Program-made: the position numbers and the translations under genes
The notes under the pieces: model-generated
Databases searched by the model: none
What the model saw: the letters and a program-made list of their open reading frames with translations, nothing else
What the model was told of the DNA's origin: nothing
Part shown: piece by piece, positions 12,441 through 21,157 of the stretch
Layout: each line of letters begins with the position of its first letter
How positions within the stretch are numbered: position 1 is the first letter of the stretch
NCBI GenBank assembly: GCA_021827645.1
Contig: JAKAVA010000001.1
Location: forward strand, 1-64,000
DNA from: Planctomycetota bacterium
GTDB lineage: Bacteria > Planctomycetota > Phycisphaerae > WQYP01
Direction of reading: 5' to 3'
Length of the DNA: 64,000 nt

Positions 12441-12722
12441 ATGTCAGTTGATAGAAGCTTAAAAGGTGGTGGCTCCCTTCAGCGCCACCGTAATGTTCTC
12501 AAGCGGTCCGAGCGGATTGCAAAACTTGAGGCCGATGACAAATGGTCTGAAGAGCGTGCGGGTGTCTTCGGGCTTGTCAAAGTCGGCCATCGTAAAGCCG
12601 TTGTTGCCAAAAAAGCTCCCAAAGCCGCTGCCGAGGCGGGTGCCACGGTCGCCGCTCCGGGCGCAACGGCAGCCCCCGCTGCCGCTGCCGCAGCTCCGGC
12701 CGCCAAGGGTGGCAAGAAGTAA
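12441..12722 (+). CDS. PVC-superphylum 'small basic protein' with Ala-rich tail
   Basis: MSVDRSLKGGGSLQRHRNVLKRSERIAKLEADDKWSEERAGVFGLVKVGHRKAVVAKK then (A/P)-rich tail; start at ATG 12441. Confidence 0.85.
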   Translation: MSVDRSLKGGGSLQRHRNVLKRSERIAKLEADDKWSEERAGVFGLVKVGHRKAVVAKKAPKAAAEAGATVAAPGATAAPAAAAAAPAAKGGKK

Positions 12723-12905
12723 TCACGGCGTGGGCAGAGGCAGTTTTTTGCCAACGGTTTTCGTGGCATCGCTTTGTCGGCTCTTCGTCTTTGGCAGATC
12801 GTTGGTATCATGCGGGCGTATTGGGACGGAGTATCGTCCGAGCGAATGTGTCGCCCGGTGGATCACCATTTGGTGAATTGATGTCCATTTACCTTTGATA
12901 CGCCG

Positions 12906-13586
12906 ATGCCCAAGCCGAAACCGTACCAGCCCTCCGTTTTTACGCGACCTTCCGCCTGGGTTATGGCTTTATTGGCCGCAACCATCGCCTATCTCTTTGC
13001 CAACGTTCAGCACCATCGGCCGCGGGGGACTTCGGGAACCGCGTCAGCAGCGGCCATGCGGGTATTCTTTTCACCACACGGTGGTTGCACGCGCGAACTG
13101 GTATCGCTCATCCATCACGCTCACCGGTCCATTGATGTCGAAGCCTACAGCTTCACCAGTCGACCGATCATCAAGGCGCTCATCGCCGCTCACCGGCGCG
13201 GTGTGAAGGTGGTGATCATTCTGGATCGTTCCAACCTGATGAAAGAAAACTACCGCACACACCGGTACACCCGGCGTCCAACTCCGGCATTGCAGGCATG
13301 CTACGCGGCGAATATTCCCGTCTACATCGACGCCCGGTATCTGATCGCCCACAACAAAGTCATGCTCATTGACGGACAGACGATCGTGACGGGGTCATTT
13401 AATTTCAGTTATGCAGCGGCGCATTTTAACGCTGAAAATATGCTTGTGGTTCGCCATGCACCGACAATATTCGCCGCATATATGAAAAATTTTGTGCATC
13501 ACCAACTCACCAGCCAGCGCTATGTTCCGGGGTTGGTTCTCAAAGATGTATTTCAATTTCCGCATCGGCGGTGGAAGGGTGGATAA
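12906..13586 (+). CDS. Membrane-anchored phospholipase D-like (Nuc-type, single HKD) protein
   Basis: N-terminal TM; HHAHRSIDVEAYSFTSRPIIKALIAAHRRGVKVVIILDRSN; HKD motif AHNKVMLIDGQTIVTGSFNFS. Confidence 0.85.
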   Translation: MPKPKPYQPSVFTRPSAWVMALLAATIAYLFANVQHHRPRGTSGTASAAAMRVFFSPHGGCTRELVSLIHHAHRSIDVEAYSFTSRPIIKALIAAHRRGVKVVIILDRSNLMKENYRTHRYTRRPTPALQACYAANIPVYIDARYLIAHNKVMLIDGQTIVTGSFNFSYAAAHFNAENMLVVRHAPTIFAAYMKNFVHHQLTSQRYVPGLVLKDVFQFPHRRWKGG

Positions 13587-13694
13587 CGCCCGGCGGCCGT
13601 CTTGGAAGAATAGTCAGCGCTTCTTTTTCCGGGATGGATTGAAATAGCGGCGTCAGGTTGCTATATTGATCCATACAAATCCTATAGGATTTGT

Positions 13695-14351
13695 ATGTGT
13701 TTGGTCGAAATTGGACTCGCAATGGTAGAAAAATCACCCGATGTTGTGTGGCACTCAGGTTCGGTAGGGCCCGACGAACGCCGCAAGGTGACAAAAAATT
13801 CGCCGGCGGTCGTATGGCTGACTGGTCTTTCCGGCTGCGGGAAATCCACCATCGCCATGGCTCTCGAACTTGCACTCATTCGCAGCGGACATCCCGCATT
13901 TGTTCTCGACGGCGATAATCTTCGCCACGGCCTTAACAGCGATTTGGGCTTCAGTGCACAAGACCGCACGGAAAATATTCGGCGCGTCAGTGAGGTTGCC
14001 CGCTTATTCGCCGACGCGCACATCATCGCCATTTGCAGTTTCATCAGTCCGTATCGGCTCGATCGTCGCAACGCGCGGAATCGCATTGAACCCCACGCCT
14101 TTCTTGAGGTGTTCGTTGATGCCCCGCTGAATATCTGCGAACAGCGCGATCCAAAACAGCTCTACCGCAAAGCCCGGGAAAAACTCGCTGCGGGTACACC
14201 GATGGGATTTACCGGCATCGATGCCCCCTATGAACCGCCGGAAAATCCGGAGGTACACGTAAAAACGGATGTTCAGACCGTCGATCAGTGCGTGGAGAGC
14301 ATCCTGCAGACCCTCCGCACACGCCGGATATTGTTACAGGGGGACGCATGA
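13695..14351 (+). CDS. cysC: Adenylylsulfate kinase (CysC)
   Basis: Walker A VWLTGLSGCGKSTIA; VLDGDNLRHGLNSDLGFSAQDRTENIRRVSEVARL; FISPYR; EVFVDAPL. Confidence 0.93.
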   Translation: MCLVEIGLAMVEKSPDVVWHSGSVGPDERRKVTKNSPAVVWLTGLSGCGKSTIAMALELALIRSGHPAFVLDGDNLRHGLNSDLGFSAQDRTENIRRVSEVARLFADAHIIAICSFISPYRLDRRNARNRIEPHAFLEVFVDAPLNICEQRDPKQLYRKAREKLAAGTPMGFTGIDAPYEPPENPEVHVKTDVQTVDQCVESILQTLRTRRILLQGDA

Positions 14352-15256
14352 GCGGACGATTTGTTGATCTCCACACGCATTCCACCGCCAGCGATGGATC
14401 GCTCACGCCCACGGAATTGGTGCTCGCGGCACAGCGCGGCGGTTTAGCGGGCATCGCGCTGACCGATCATGATTCCGGTGGTGGATTGGCCGAGGCACAT
14501 AGCGCCGCCGCAAAAATCGGTTTGCGTTTTGTGCCGGGAATTGAAATTTCAGCCGAAGCGCCTCCGCCCGCGACGCTTCACCTGCTCGGCTATTTCATCG
14601 ATTACACTTCCCCCGCCCTGGTCGATATGAGCCGGATTCTTCTGGAAGGGCGCAATAACCGCAACCCGCGGATCATCGCCCGGCTTAACGAGCTCGGCTG
14701 CAACATCACCATGGATCAGGTGCTTGAAATTGCTCACCGGAATGGTACTGGGCAAGATCGGGCCGTGGTGGTGGGACGGCCGCATATCGCGCAGGCGCTG
14801 GTGGAATCGCATTGTGTAAACAGCCTCAAGCAGGCGTTTGACGTGTATCTGGGGATGGGAGGCAGCGCCTATTTCGATAAAGAACGCCTCACCCCCCGGC
14901 AGGCGATCGACTGCATCCACCGGGCCGGCGGGCTGGTAGTGCTGGCACATCCGGTGCAGTTACGGGCCGAGAATCACGCGCACCTGCAGCACATGATTGA
15001 ATCCCTGATTGACCTCGGGCTCGACGGTGTTGAGGTGTGGCACAGCGACCATCGGCCCCAGGATTCCGAGTTTATCGCCCAGATTGCCGCCAAGCACAAA
15101 CTGCTCGTCACCGGCGGTTCTGATTTTCACGGAACCCGCAAACCGGATATCGCCATCGGCATTGGCCGTAACAATGTTCGCATCCCGGAACGCATTCTGG
15201 ATGAACTGGAATCTGCCTGGAAGGCGAGGAAACAGACGGCTTCGCCGGCCGCCTGA
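14348..15256 (+). CDS. PHP-domain phosphoesterase (YciV/RNase AM-like)
   Basis: FVDLHTHSTASDGSLTPTELVLAAQRGGLAGIALTDHDSGGG; GIEISA; VLAHP; GSDFHG. ATGA overlap with cysC. Confidence 0.88.
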   Translation: MSGRFVDLHTHSTASDGSLTPTELVLAAQRGGLAGIALTDHDSGGGLAEAHSAAAKIGLRFVPGIEISAEAPPPATLHLLGYFIDYTSPALVDMSRILLEGRNNRNPRIIARLNELGCNITMDQVLEIAHRNGTGQDRAVVVGRPHIAQALVESHCVNSLKQAFDVYLGMGGSAYFDKERLTPRQAIDCIHRAGGLVVLAHPVQLRAENHAHLQHMIESLIDLGLDGVEVWHSDHRPQDSEFIAQIAAKHKLLVTGGSDFHGTRKPDIAIGIGRNNVRIPERILDELESAWKARKQTASPAA

Positions 15257-15290
15257 GGTATAAAAAATGAGTCGAGGATGATCTTCTCCC

Positions 15291-16025
15291 ATGACAACGA
15301 TGACAAAATCTCAGATTCTTCCCCAGGAAGCCAATCGGGTGACCGCCGACATGACTCCACCGGAAATTGTCCGCTGGGCGGTTGATACATTTGCCTCCGG
15401 ACTGATCATGACCAGCAGTTTCGGTGCTGAAAGCATGTGTCTGATTCATATGGCCCATACCGCCATGCCGGGCATACCGATTGCGTTCATCAATACGGGG
15501 TATCTGTTTCCGCAGACCCTGCTGTTCATGGAAACCATGCGGCGACAATATAATCTCAATGTACTGGAATTTCACACCCAGCATGATCCGATAGTCTGGC
15601 TCTCGGTCAACGGTGAAACCGATCCGCGCACCCGCCGCGATGTGGAGGCCTGCTGCCGCGCCAATAAAAACAGCGTTTTCGACCGGGCCATGCAGTCCCT
15701 TTCTCCCGTCGCATGGCTGCGCGGCGTGCGGGCGGATCAGTCTGAGCATCGTTCACAGATGCAGGTCGTTGAGGCCAATCGTCGCACCGGGGCATTGGCG
15801 ATCTCGCCGCTGCTCCGATGGACTTCCCGCGATATTCACCAATACATGCGCCTCCACGCGCTTCCCTACCATCCTCTGTGGCACGAAGGGTACACCTCGA
15901 TTGGTTGTAACCCTGAAACCTGTACCCGTCCGCTGGCGGATGGTCAGGACGGCAGGCAGGGACGTTGGAGCGGTTTGGATAAAAAAGAATGCGGCATCCA
16001 TCTGGATCAGGGTGCCGGCATTTAA
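15291..16025 (+). CDS. cysH: Phosphoadenylyl-/adenylyl-sulfate reductase (CysH family)
   Basis: TSSFGAESMCLIHM, FINTGYLFPQTL, CCRANK, WLRGVRADQSEHR, SIGCNPETCTRP, C-terminal KKECGIH. Confidence 0.9.
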   Translation: MTTMTKSQILPQEANRVTADMTPPEIVRWAVDTFASGLIMTSSFGAESMCLIHMAHTAMPGIPIAFINTGYLFPQTLLFMETMRRQYNLNVLEFHTQHDPIVWLSVNGETDPRTRRDVEACCRANKNSVFDRAMQSLSPVAWLRGVRADQSEHRSQMQVVEANRRTGALAISPLLRWTSRDIHQYMRLHALPYHPLWHEGYTSIGCNPETCTRPLADGQDGRQGRWSGLDKKECGIHLDQGAGI

Positions 16026-16035
16026 TACCGCTGGC

Positions 16036-16473
16036 TCAGCGAATCTCCCACCTGCGCGTATTGCGGTCATAAGCCAGCAGGACATGCCGCTGCAGACCGG
16101 CGTAGCGACTCCGGACCTGATAGACCGTCACCGCCGCACCGGCCGCCACCCGGCGGATGGTAAGGCGTCCATGCTGCTGCTTTAGTTCGGGTGGAAGTGC
16201 AATGATCTGCAGGAGTGGTGGAGTCTGCTTTTCCACCACCTCCATTTTCACAATCTGAACACCCGCATCCATCAGAAGCGACAACTGGCGATGTGTGATG
16301 GTCTGGGCCGTCAATCTTGCCTGTTCGATGTACGATCGGGCCATAACGGCAAGGCACATGCCGACAATCGCCATCATGAAAACCGCCGTGATGATCGCCA
16401 CACCGGGCCGCGAAGGGGGAACCGCACGCCTTCGCGGAGCCGCCGTGCCTGACATGGCCGCAAGCTTGTTCAT
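16036..16473 (-). CDS. Putative pilus/T2SS minor component (GspK-like position)
   Basis: RPGVAIITAVFMMAIVGMCLAVMARSYIEQARL hydrophobic N-terminus; ATGA-type overlap with upstream prepilin gene. Confidence 0.45.
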   Translation of the reverse strand: MNKLAAMSGTAAPRRRAVPPSRPGVAIITAVFMMAIVGMCLAVMARSYIEQARLTAQTITHRQLSLLMDAGVQIVKMEVVEKQTPPLLQIIALPPELKQQHGRLTIRRVAAGAAVTVYQVRSRYAGLQRHVLLAYDRNTRRWEIR

Positions 16474-16961
16474 GGTTGATCTCCCTGCAGAATATTGATG
16501 GGTGTAATAAACGCAATTCGCTGCCGATGGCCGTGAACATCATAGCTCAGGTACAGAATATGGTGCGACCACGCAAAATGCCCTGCGTTCATCGCCGCAT
16601 CCGGGCCGCGGGTGGCAGGATGTTCCGCTTCCCGCAGGCGTGTTCGGGTCACCATCCCGCTTCGGTGGATATGCCAGTCGACAGCGCCATTCCGCAGCAT
16701 CTTACACTCCAGTGTTCTGCTGCCGTGAAGTTCGATCTGTCGAGCATTTCGCAGATCCCGCCTCAGGCAAGATAGCACCGTATGGCGCTGTGCCGCCGGT
16801 AGATTCGCCGCCGCGCTGTAATGGAACATCACCAAGCATCCGTGGAACAGCTGAGCCGCCATAAATAAAAATATCCCCATGATCGGCAGTGCGATGACGC
16901 ATTCAATAATCGAAAAGCCCCGGTGCGCCATGCCCGCCCTTGGGTTCGCAGATAGGATCAT
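16470..16961 (-). CDS. Prepilin-type N-terminal protein (pseudopilin, GspJ-like position)
   Basis: AHRGFSIIECVIALPIMGIFLFMAAQLF: G^F---E prepilin cleavage motif plus hydrophobic helix; start at 16961 overlaps upstream stop. Confidence 0.65.
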   Translation of the reverse strand: MILSANPRAGMAHRGFSIIECVIALPIMGIFLFMAAQLFHGCLVMFHYSAAANLPAAQRHTVLSCLRRDLRNARQIELHGSRTLECKMLRNGAVDWHIHRSGMVTRTRLREAEHPATRGPDAAMNAGHFAWSHHILYLSYDVHGHRQRIAFITPINILQGDQP

Positions 16962-17326
16962 CGCCGCGCCTCCGATCGTCTTTCTGACCCGCTGATTTTC
17001 AAGACATAAAGCGGCGGGGCCGCATGCCTGTGAATCCCATTCACCGCCACCCATTGGCAACCGCGAGGTAATATCGCATCACCGCTTCGGTCTGCCCGGG
17101 ACGGCGTGATTCGCCATTGCGATGCGGAAGCTTTACCGTGATGATGGCGAATCATCATCTCCAATGCCGCAAGATCCTCGTTTCGCACTCGTCGGCGAAT
17201 CGTCGAGAGCGCATGCGATTGATGCTTGAATTCAAACGAAAGCCGAGTAAATGCCGCCGCGATCATCACCAGCAAGGCGATTCCAAGCAGCAGGTCCATA
17301 AGTACAAATCCGCGTTGGTTGGTCAT
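16958..17326 (-). CDS. Prepilin-type N-terminal protein (pseudopilin-like)
   Basis: MTNQRGFVLMDLLLGIALLVMIAAAF: prepilin-like with Asp instead of Glu at +5; start 17326 overlaps stop of upstream gspF-like gene. Confidence 0.55.
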   Translation of the reverse strand: MTNQRGFVLMDLLLGIALLVMIAAAFTRLSFEFKHQSHALSTIRRRVRNEDLAALEMMIRHHHGKASASQWRITPSRADRSGDAILPRGCQWVAVNGIHRHAAPPLYVLKISGSERRSEARR

Positions 17327-18579
17327 CCTGCACTCCGACAAAGCGCCCAAAGTAATTGGCTATACGGAAAATAGAGCATCAATGCTATTTCGCAGACCAG
17401 TGCACCGCACACCAGCACCGCCAGTGGAATGCTCGCTGCTCTCACCCACGCCATGATCCGACGGTAATCCATTTCAAATTGGCGCGCTGCGATTTGCAGC
17501 CCGGCCGCTGACATTTCGCCCGGCATGCTGATGGCACTGCATATTATTTTCGGCAGTCGCGCCCGCCGGGCGGATTCCGCTGGGTCATTTCCCTGTGCCA
17601 TGAATCTTCCCCACTTTTTCAGACGGCGCCGCGCCGCGAGATTACCTGCGCCCCACGCAGCCCGTTCGCAGCATTCGCCCAAGGTGGCGCCGCGGGCATA
17701 GCCGTCGGCAAGAATCTGCGTCGCGTCCGACCATGTTTTCAACCGCACCATCCTGCCAAAAACAGGCAATCGCCACGCGACGGCATCCCGACAATACAGA
17801 AACCACTCCGCCTGGGGAAAGAAGGGAACAAACAATCGCCGCAGCAAAATTCCGCCAATCATCAACGGCAACAGGAAGGCGGCGAAGGCACCCACGAATG
17901 ATGGGAGATGGCAAAACTGGCTTACGGGCCACGGTGGAGTGTGGAACCCCGCAACATGCCAATCTGCAAAGAAGCGTTTGAATTTGGGTACGATAAGGAG
18001 TCGCCCACCCTTTGCCACCAGCATGGTTATAGCTACCAGCACGGTGAAATACACGAGCATTGACGTATCAAGTTCGGTGAAAACGTTCCACATTTCTCGA
18101 CGGTTCGTTTGCCGTTCCAGTTCGGCTGGCAAATCATTCTGTGATTCTGCCAGCGAAATAGCGCTAACTCGGTTCGCCGTGATTTCCGGCAATGCCACAC
18201 GCAGCGATTCCGCGAGTGTTGTCCCTTCTTCAAGCAACTCCCCGATCGTCTCCATGCGAATGCCCACCAGTCCCGGCTCAAATGTCCCCGCTTTGCGCAG
18301 CGACTGGGCCAGCGGATGCTTGAGACGCACAATGTCGTATATTTTTTGAATGACGGTATCGCCCGTACGCCGCGTTACAAAATAACGGCCAACAACCAAT
18401 ACCGGGAGCAAAAGCACAATAAAATCGCCGAAAAATGTAAAGTAGATGCTGACACCGATCGGAATAATCCAAAACGGCAGCCACATCCCCAGTGCCGATA
18501 CAACACGCACACGCCGCCAGCGGCGGTTGATCATCCATTTCGCGAGCCGGTAGCGATACTTTCTTATCATCTCAGGCAC
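17323..18579 (-). CDS. Type II secretion/pilus GspF-like inner-membrane protein (second copy)
   Basis: RMETIGELLEEGTTLAESLRVALPEITANRVSAISLAESQNDLPAELERQ...; three hydrophobic segments; ARGATLGECCERAAW; GEMSAAGLQIAARQFEMDYRRIMAWVRAASIPLAVLVCGALV. Confidence 0.7.
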   Translation of the reverse strand: MPEMIRKYRYRLAKWMINRRWRRVRVVSALGMWLPFWIIPIGVSIYFTFFGDFIVLLLPVLVVGRYFVTRRTGDTVIQKIYDIVRLKHPLAQSLRKAGTFEPGLVGIRMETIGELLEEGTTLAESLRVALPEITANRVSAISLAESQNDLPAELERQTNRREMWNVFTELDTSMLVYFTVLVAITMLVAKGGRLLIVPKFKRFFADWHVAGFHTPPWPVSQFCHLPSFVGAFAAFLLPLMIGGILLRRLFVPFFPQAEWFLYCRDAVAWRLPVFGRMVRLKTWSDATQILADGYARGATLGECCERAAWGAGNLAARRRLKKWGRFMAQGNDPAESARRARLPKIICSAISMPGEMSAAGLQIAARQFEMDYRRIMAWVRAASIPLAVLVCGALVCEIALMLYFPYSQLLWALCRSAG

Positions 18580-18615
18580 CTTCGTATCCGGTCCTTCCGT
18601 CGCCTTAAAGAGTCC

Positions 18616-19845
18616 CTATGACCCAGTAAGGGAACGCAAAAGCACCGTGAACGGTGCGATCAGTCCCCATAATACAAACGCAACGATGAAGCTCAGCACC
18701 ACCAGCAGCACTGGTGTGAGGATCGCCGGGAGCATGGCAATCCGCCTCTCCGCCTCTTTGGAATACCCCTGCGTTAATACCGTCAATGTTTCGCCAAGAT
18801 TGTTTCCGGCTACGCCATTTTGAATCGCGGTTCCCACGGCAGGGGGAAGAGCGGATTCCATCAGCGCCTTGTCCATTGGCAGGCCTCGCTCCATTGCAAA
18901 GGTCATACTGGATCCGCAGGCCGTCATCACCGGTGACCCGGTCACGGCGCAAGCCAACTCGATCCCCTGCGGCAGATCCATCCCGCTGATCACACCAACG
19001 CGCAAAGCGTCACACCAGCGGGCGATCAGCGCCACCCGGATCGCCGGACCCAGCACCGGGACGTGTCCGGCTACCCAATCCCGGATATTCAGCATGACCG
19101 GTCGTCGGCGGAACAGTATCCAGAACAAAATAGAGCTGATGACGATGGCAACAATAACGCCGATGATCAGCGTCGCGTTATGCCCCAGAACCAGCAGCAC
19201 CTCCGTGGGCCAGGGAGGTGGGATTGAATGGGCTGACGGACCGAAGCCATTTCCATGGATACCATAAATGGCAAACCGCGCGAAAAGTGGAAGGATGTAC
19301 CAACTGAAAATCGCCCCGACGAAAATCATGGCCGCAAGAACAAACGCCGGATATCCCAACGCATTGAAGAGACTTTCGCGCAGTTTACGCCGCAACTCCA
19401 GATGATGGCCCAGATTAACGAGCACATCGGAGAGACTGTTGGTCTTCACGGCCGCATCCAGCAGCATCGCGTAATCCGGTGGAAAGCGGCGCCCATGTTT
19501 TTCTACGGCTTGGGCCAACGTCATTCCCGCCTTCATATCCGCATTGACCGCCGCAATGATATTGTCCTGCCTTTTTCCCATGCCGGCGGAAAGTAATTCC
19601 ATCCCCGCTTCCAGAGGCAGACCGGCTTTCACCAGCATCGCAAGCTGTTCATTGAACGCCTTGAATTCCGCAGCGGTCAGCGGCCCGCCCCGCACCGCGG
19701 TTCCGGCCTTCCAGATATCCTTGACACTGAGATTCAATGCTTCGATGGCACTTCGGGCTGACTGTTCGCTTTCGGCATTGATGGTTCCAACAATGTCCTT
19801 GCCCGATTCCATCTGCGCGCGATATCCAAAGCTGCATTCATTCAT
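18616..19845 (-). CDS. Type II secretion/pilus GspF/PilC family protein
   Basis: FGYRAQMESGKDIVGTINAESEQSARSAIEALNLSVKDI; FNEQLAMLVKAGLPLEAGMELLSAGM; repeated GspF halves; start MNECSF at 19845. Confidence 0.88.
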   Translation of the reverse strand: MNECSFGYRAQMESGKDIVGTINAESEQSARSAIEALNLSVKDIWKAGTAVRGGPLTAAEFKAFNEQLAMLVKAGLPLEAGMELLSAGMGKRQDNIIAAVNADMKAGMTLAQAVEKHGRRFPPDYAMLLDAAVKTNSLSDVLVNLGHHLELRRKLRESLFNALGYPAFVLAAMIFVGAIFSWYILPLFARFAIYGIHGNGFGPSAHSIPPPWPTEVLLVLGHNATLIIGVIVAIVISSILFWILFRRRPVMLNIRDWVAGHVPVLGPAIRVALIARWCDALRVGVISGMDLPQGIELACAVTGSPVMTACGSSMTFAMERGLPMDKALMESALPPAVGTAIQNGVAGNNLGETLTVLTQGYSKEAERRIAMLPAILTPVLLVVLSFIVAFVLWGLIAPFTVLLRSLTGS

Positions 19846-20917
19846 CGATCTGCTCCTGTGGTCCCAGCACTCTCCGCACCTCCGCCTCGTCCGTAAGGCC
19901 CGCGTCCACCAGCCCCCGTGCGGCAGTCCATAAACTGCCGGATTCCGCCGCCACGGCACTCTCACGGCCTTCGATGATCGCTCGTGAAATCTCAGAGTTC
20001 AACCGCAATACTTCCGCCACCGGCAGCCGTCCCCGGTATCCATCGGTCGTTTTCCGTCTCAAAAGCCGCTGGTTGATAAATCCGAAAATACTATTGTTTA
20101 ATTGATACGCCTCCACGCCCATCTCCAGCAGGCGGCGGATAGCGCCGGTGGGGGATCCGGCGTGCAGCGTCGAAAGCAGCCGATGTCCCGTCAGGGCTGC
20201 CTGCACCGCCATCGAGGCCGTGGCCGCATCGCGGATTTCACCGATCGCAAGAGTCTGTGGGTCCTGACGCAAAATACTCCGGAGCGCGGTTTGATAGTTC
20301 ATCGCTCCATAGGCACTGACTTCGATCTGCGTGACACCACGGATCGTCCGTTCAATGGGGTCTTCCAGCGAAACAAGACTCTCACCCCGTCGGCTCTCCG
20401 CCAGATGAGCCAGCAGGGCATAGATTGTGGTCGTCTTGCCTGAGCCGGCGGGCCCGGTGATCACCAACATTCCGGAATCGGCGGCACAGAAATCCATCAG
20501 AAACCGGTAACTTGCAGCGGGAAGATTCAAATCCTCCAGCCGGTGTGGCGCAAGCATATCCGCCGGCATTCGGATTACGCCACGCATGCCGTGGACCGTC
20601 GGTATTACGGATAGCCGCAGATCCAATGGATGGGGTGCATCCACGCGCAATCGCCCTTCCTGTGGAATATCGGTGCGGTAGGTCAGCAGATGCGCCATGA
20701 CCATCAGGCGATTCATAACCGCCCGCCCGGTCTGCGACGCGAGGGTTTCGTTACTTTGCAGCAGACCGTCGATTCGAAGCCGGACTTCGTAACCCTCGCC
20801 GACCGGTTCGATATGGATGTCAGACGCCCTCAACTCCACCGCCCGTGCAATAAGGGCATCCACACGTGGACGAATATCAACAACCGTATTTGCGGTCGAA
20901 GGCATGAACCACCTCAA
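19838..20917 (-). CDS. GspE/PilB/PilT-type secretion ATPase (short form)
   Basis: ASDIHIEPVGEGYEVRLRIDG; Walker A ITGPAGSGKTTTIYALL; Walker B ILRQDPQTLAIGEIRDAATASMAVQAALTGHRLLSTLHA. Confidence 0.93.
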   Translation of the reverse strand: MRWFMPSTANTVVDIRPRVDALIARAVELRASDIHIEPVGEGYEVRLRIDGLLQSNETLASQTGRAVMNRLMVMAHLLTYRTDIPQEGRLRVDAPHPLDLRLSVIPTVHGMRGVIRMPADMLAPHRLEDLNLPAASYRFLMDFCAADSGMLVITGPAGSGKTTTIYALLAHLAESRRGESLVSLEDPIERTIRGVTQIEVSAYGAMNYQTALRSILRQDPQTLAIGEIRDAATASMAVQAALTGHRLLSTLHAGSPTGAIRRLLEMGVEAYQLNNSIFGFINQRLLRRKTTDGYRGRLPVAEVLRLNSEISRAIIEGRESAVAAESGSLWTAARGLVDAGLTDEAEVRRVLGPQEQIDE

Positions 20918-21157
20918 TCTGATCTTGAGATGTTACTCCGCCGGGAATTCAACGGCAAGGCGGCGGCGTGCTGACTCATACCCACTTTTGCGGGGAAAAT
21001 CTGGGCCGGATCGCAATAAAATTGCCGGCACCTTCAATGTGCCGCTATTTCCCAACCGCATCTGCGTTACCTGCCCCCGCACCTGAGCCGCATACCGCTC
21101 ATGAAACCGGGAATGATTCAGGGCGGCGCGGAATCTCGCGTCTTACCCGTCGGCCGT

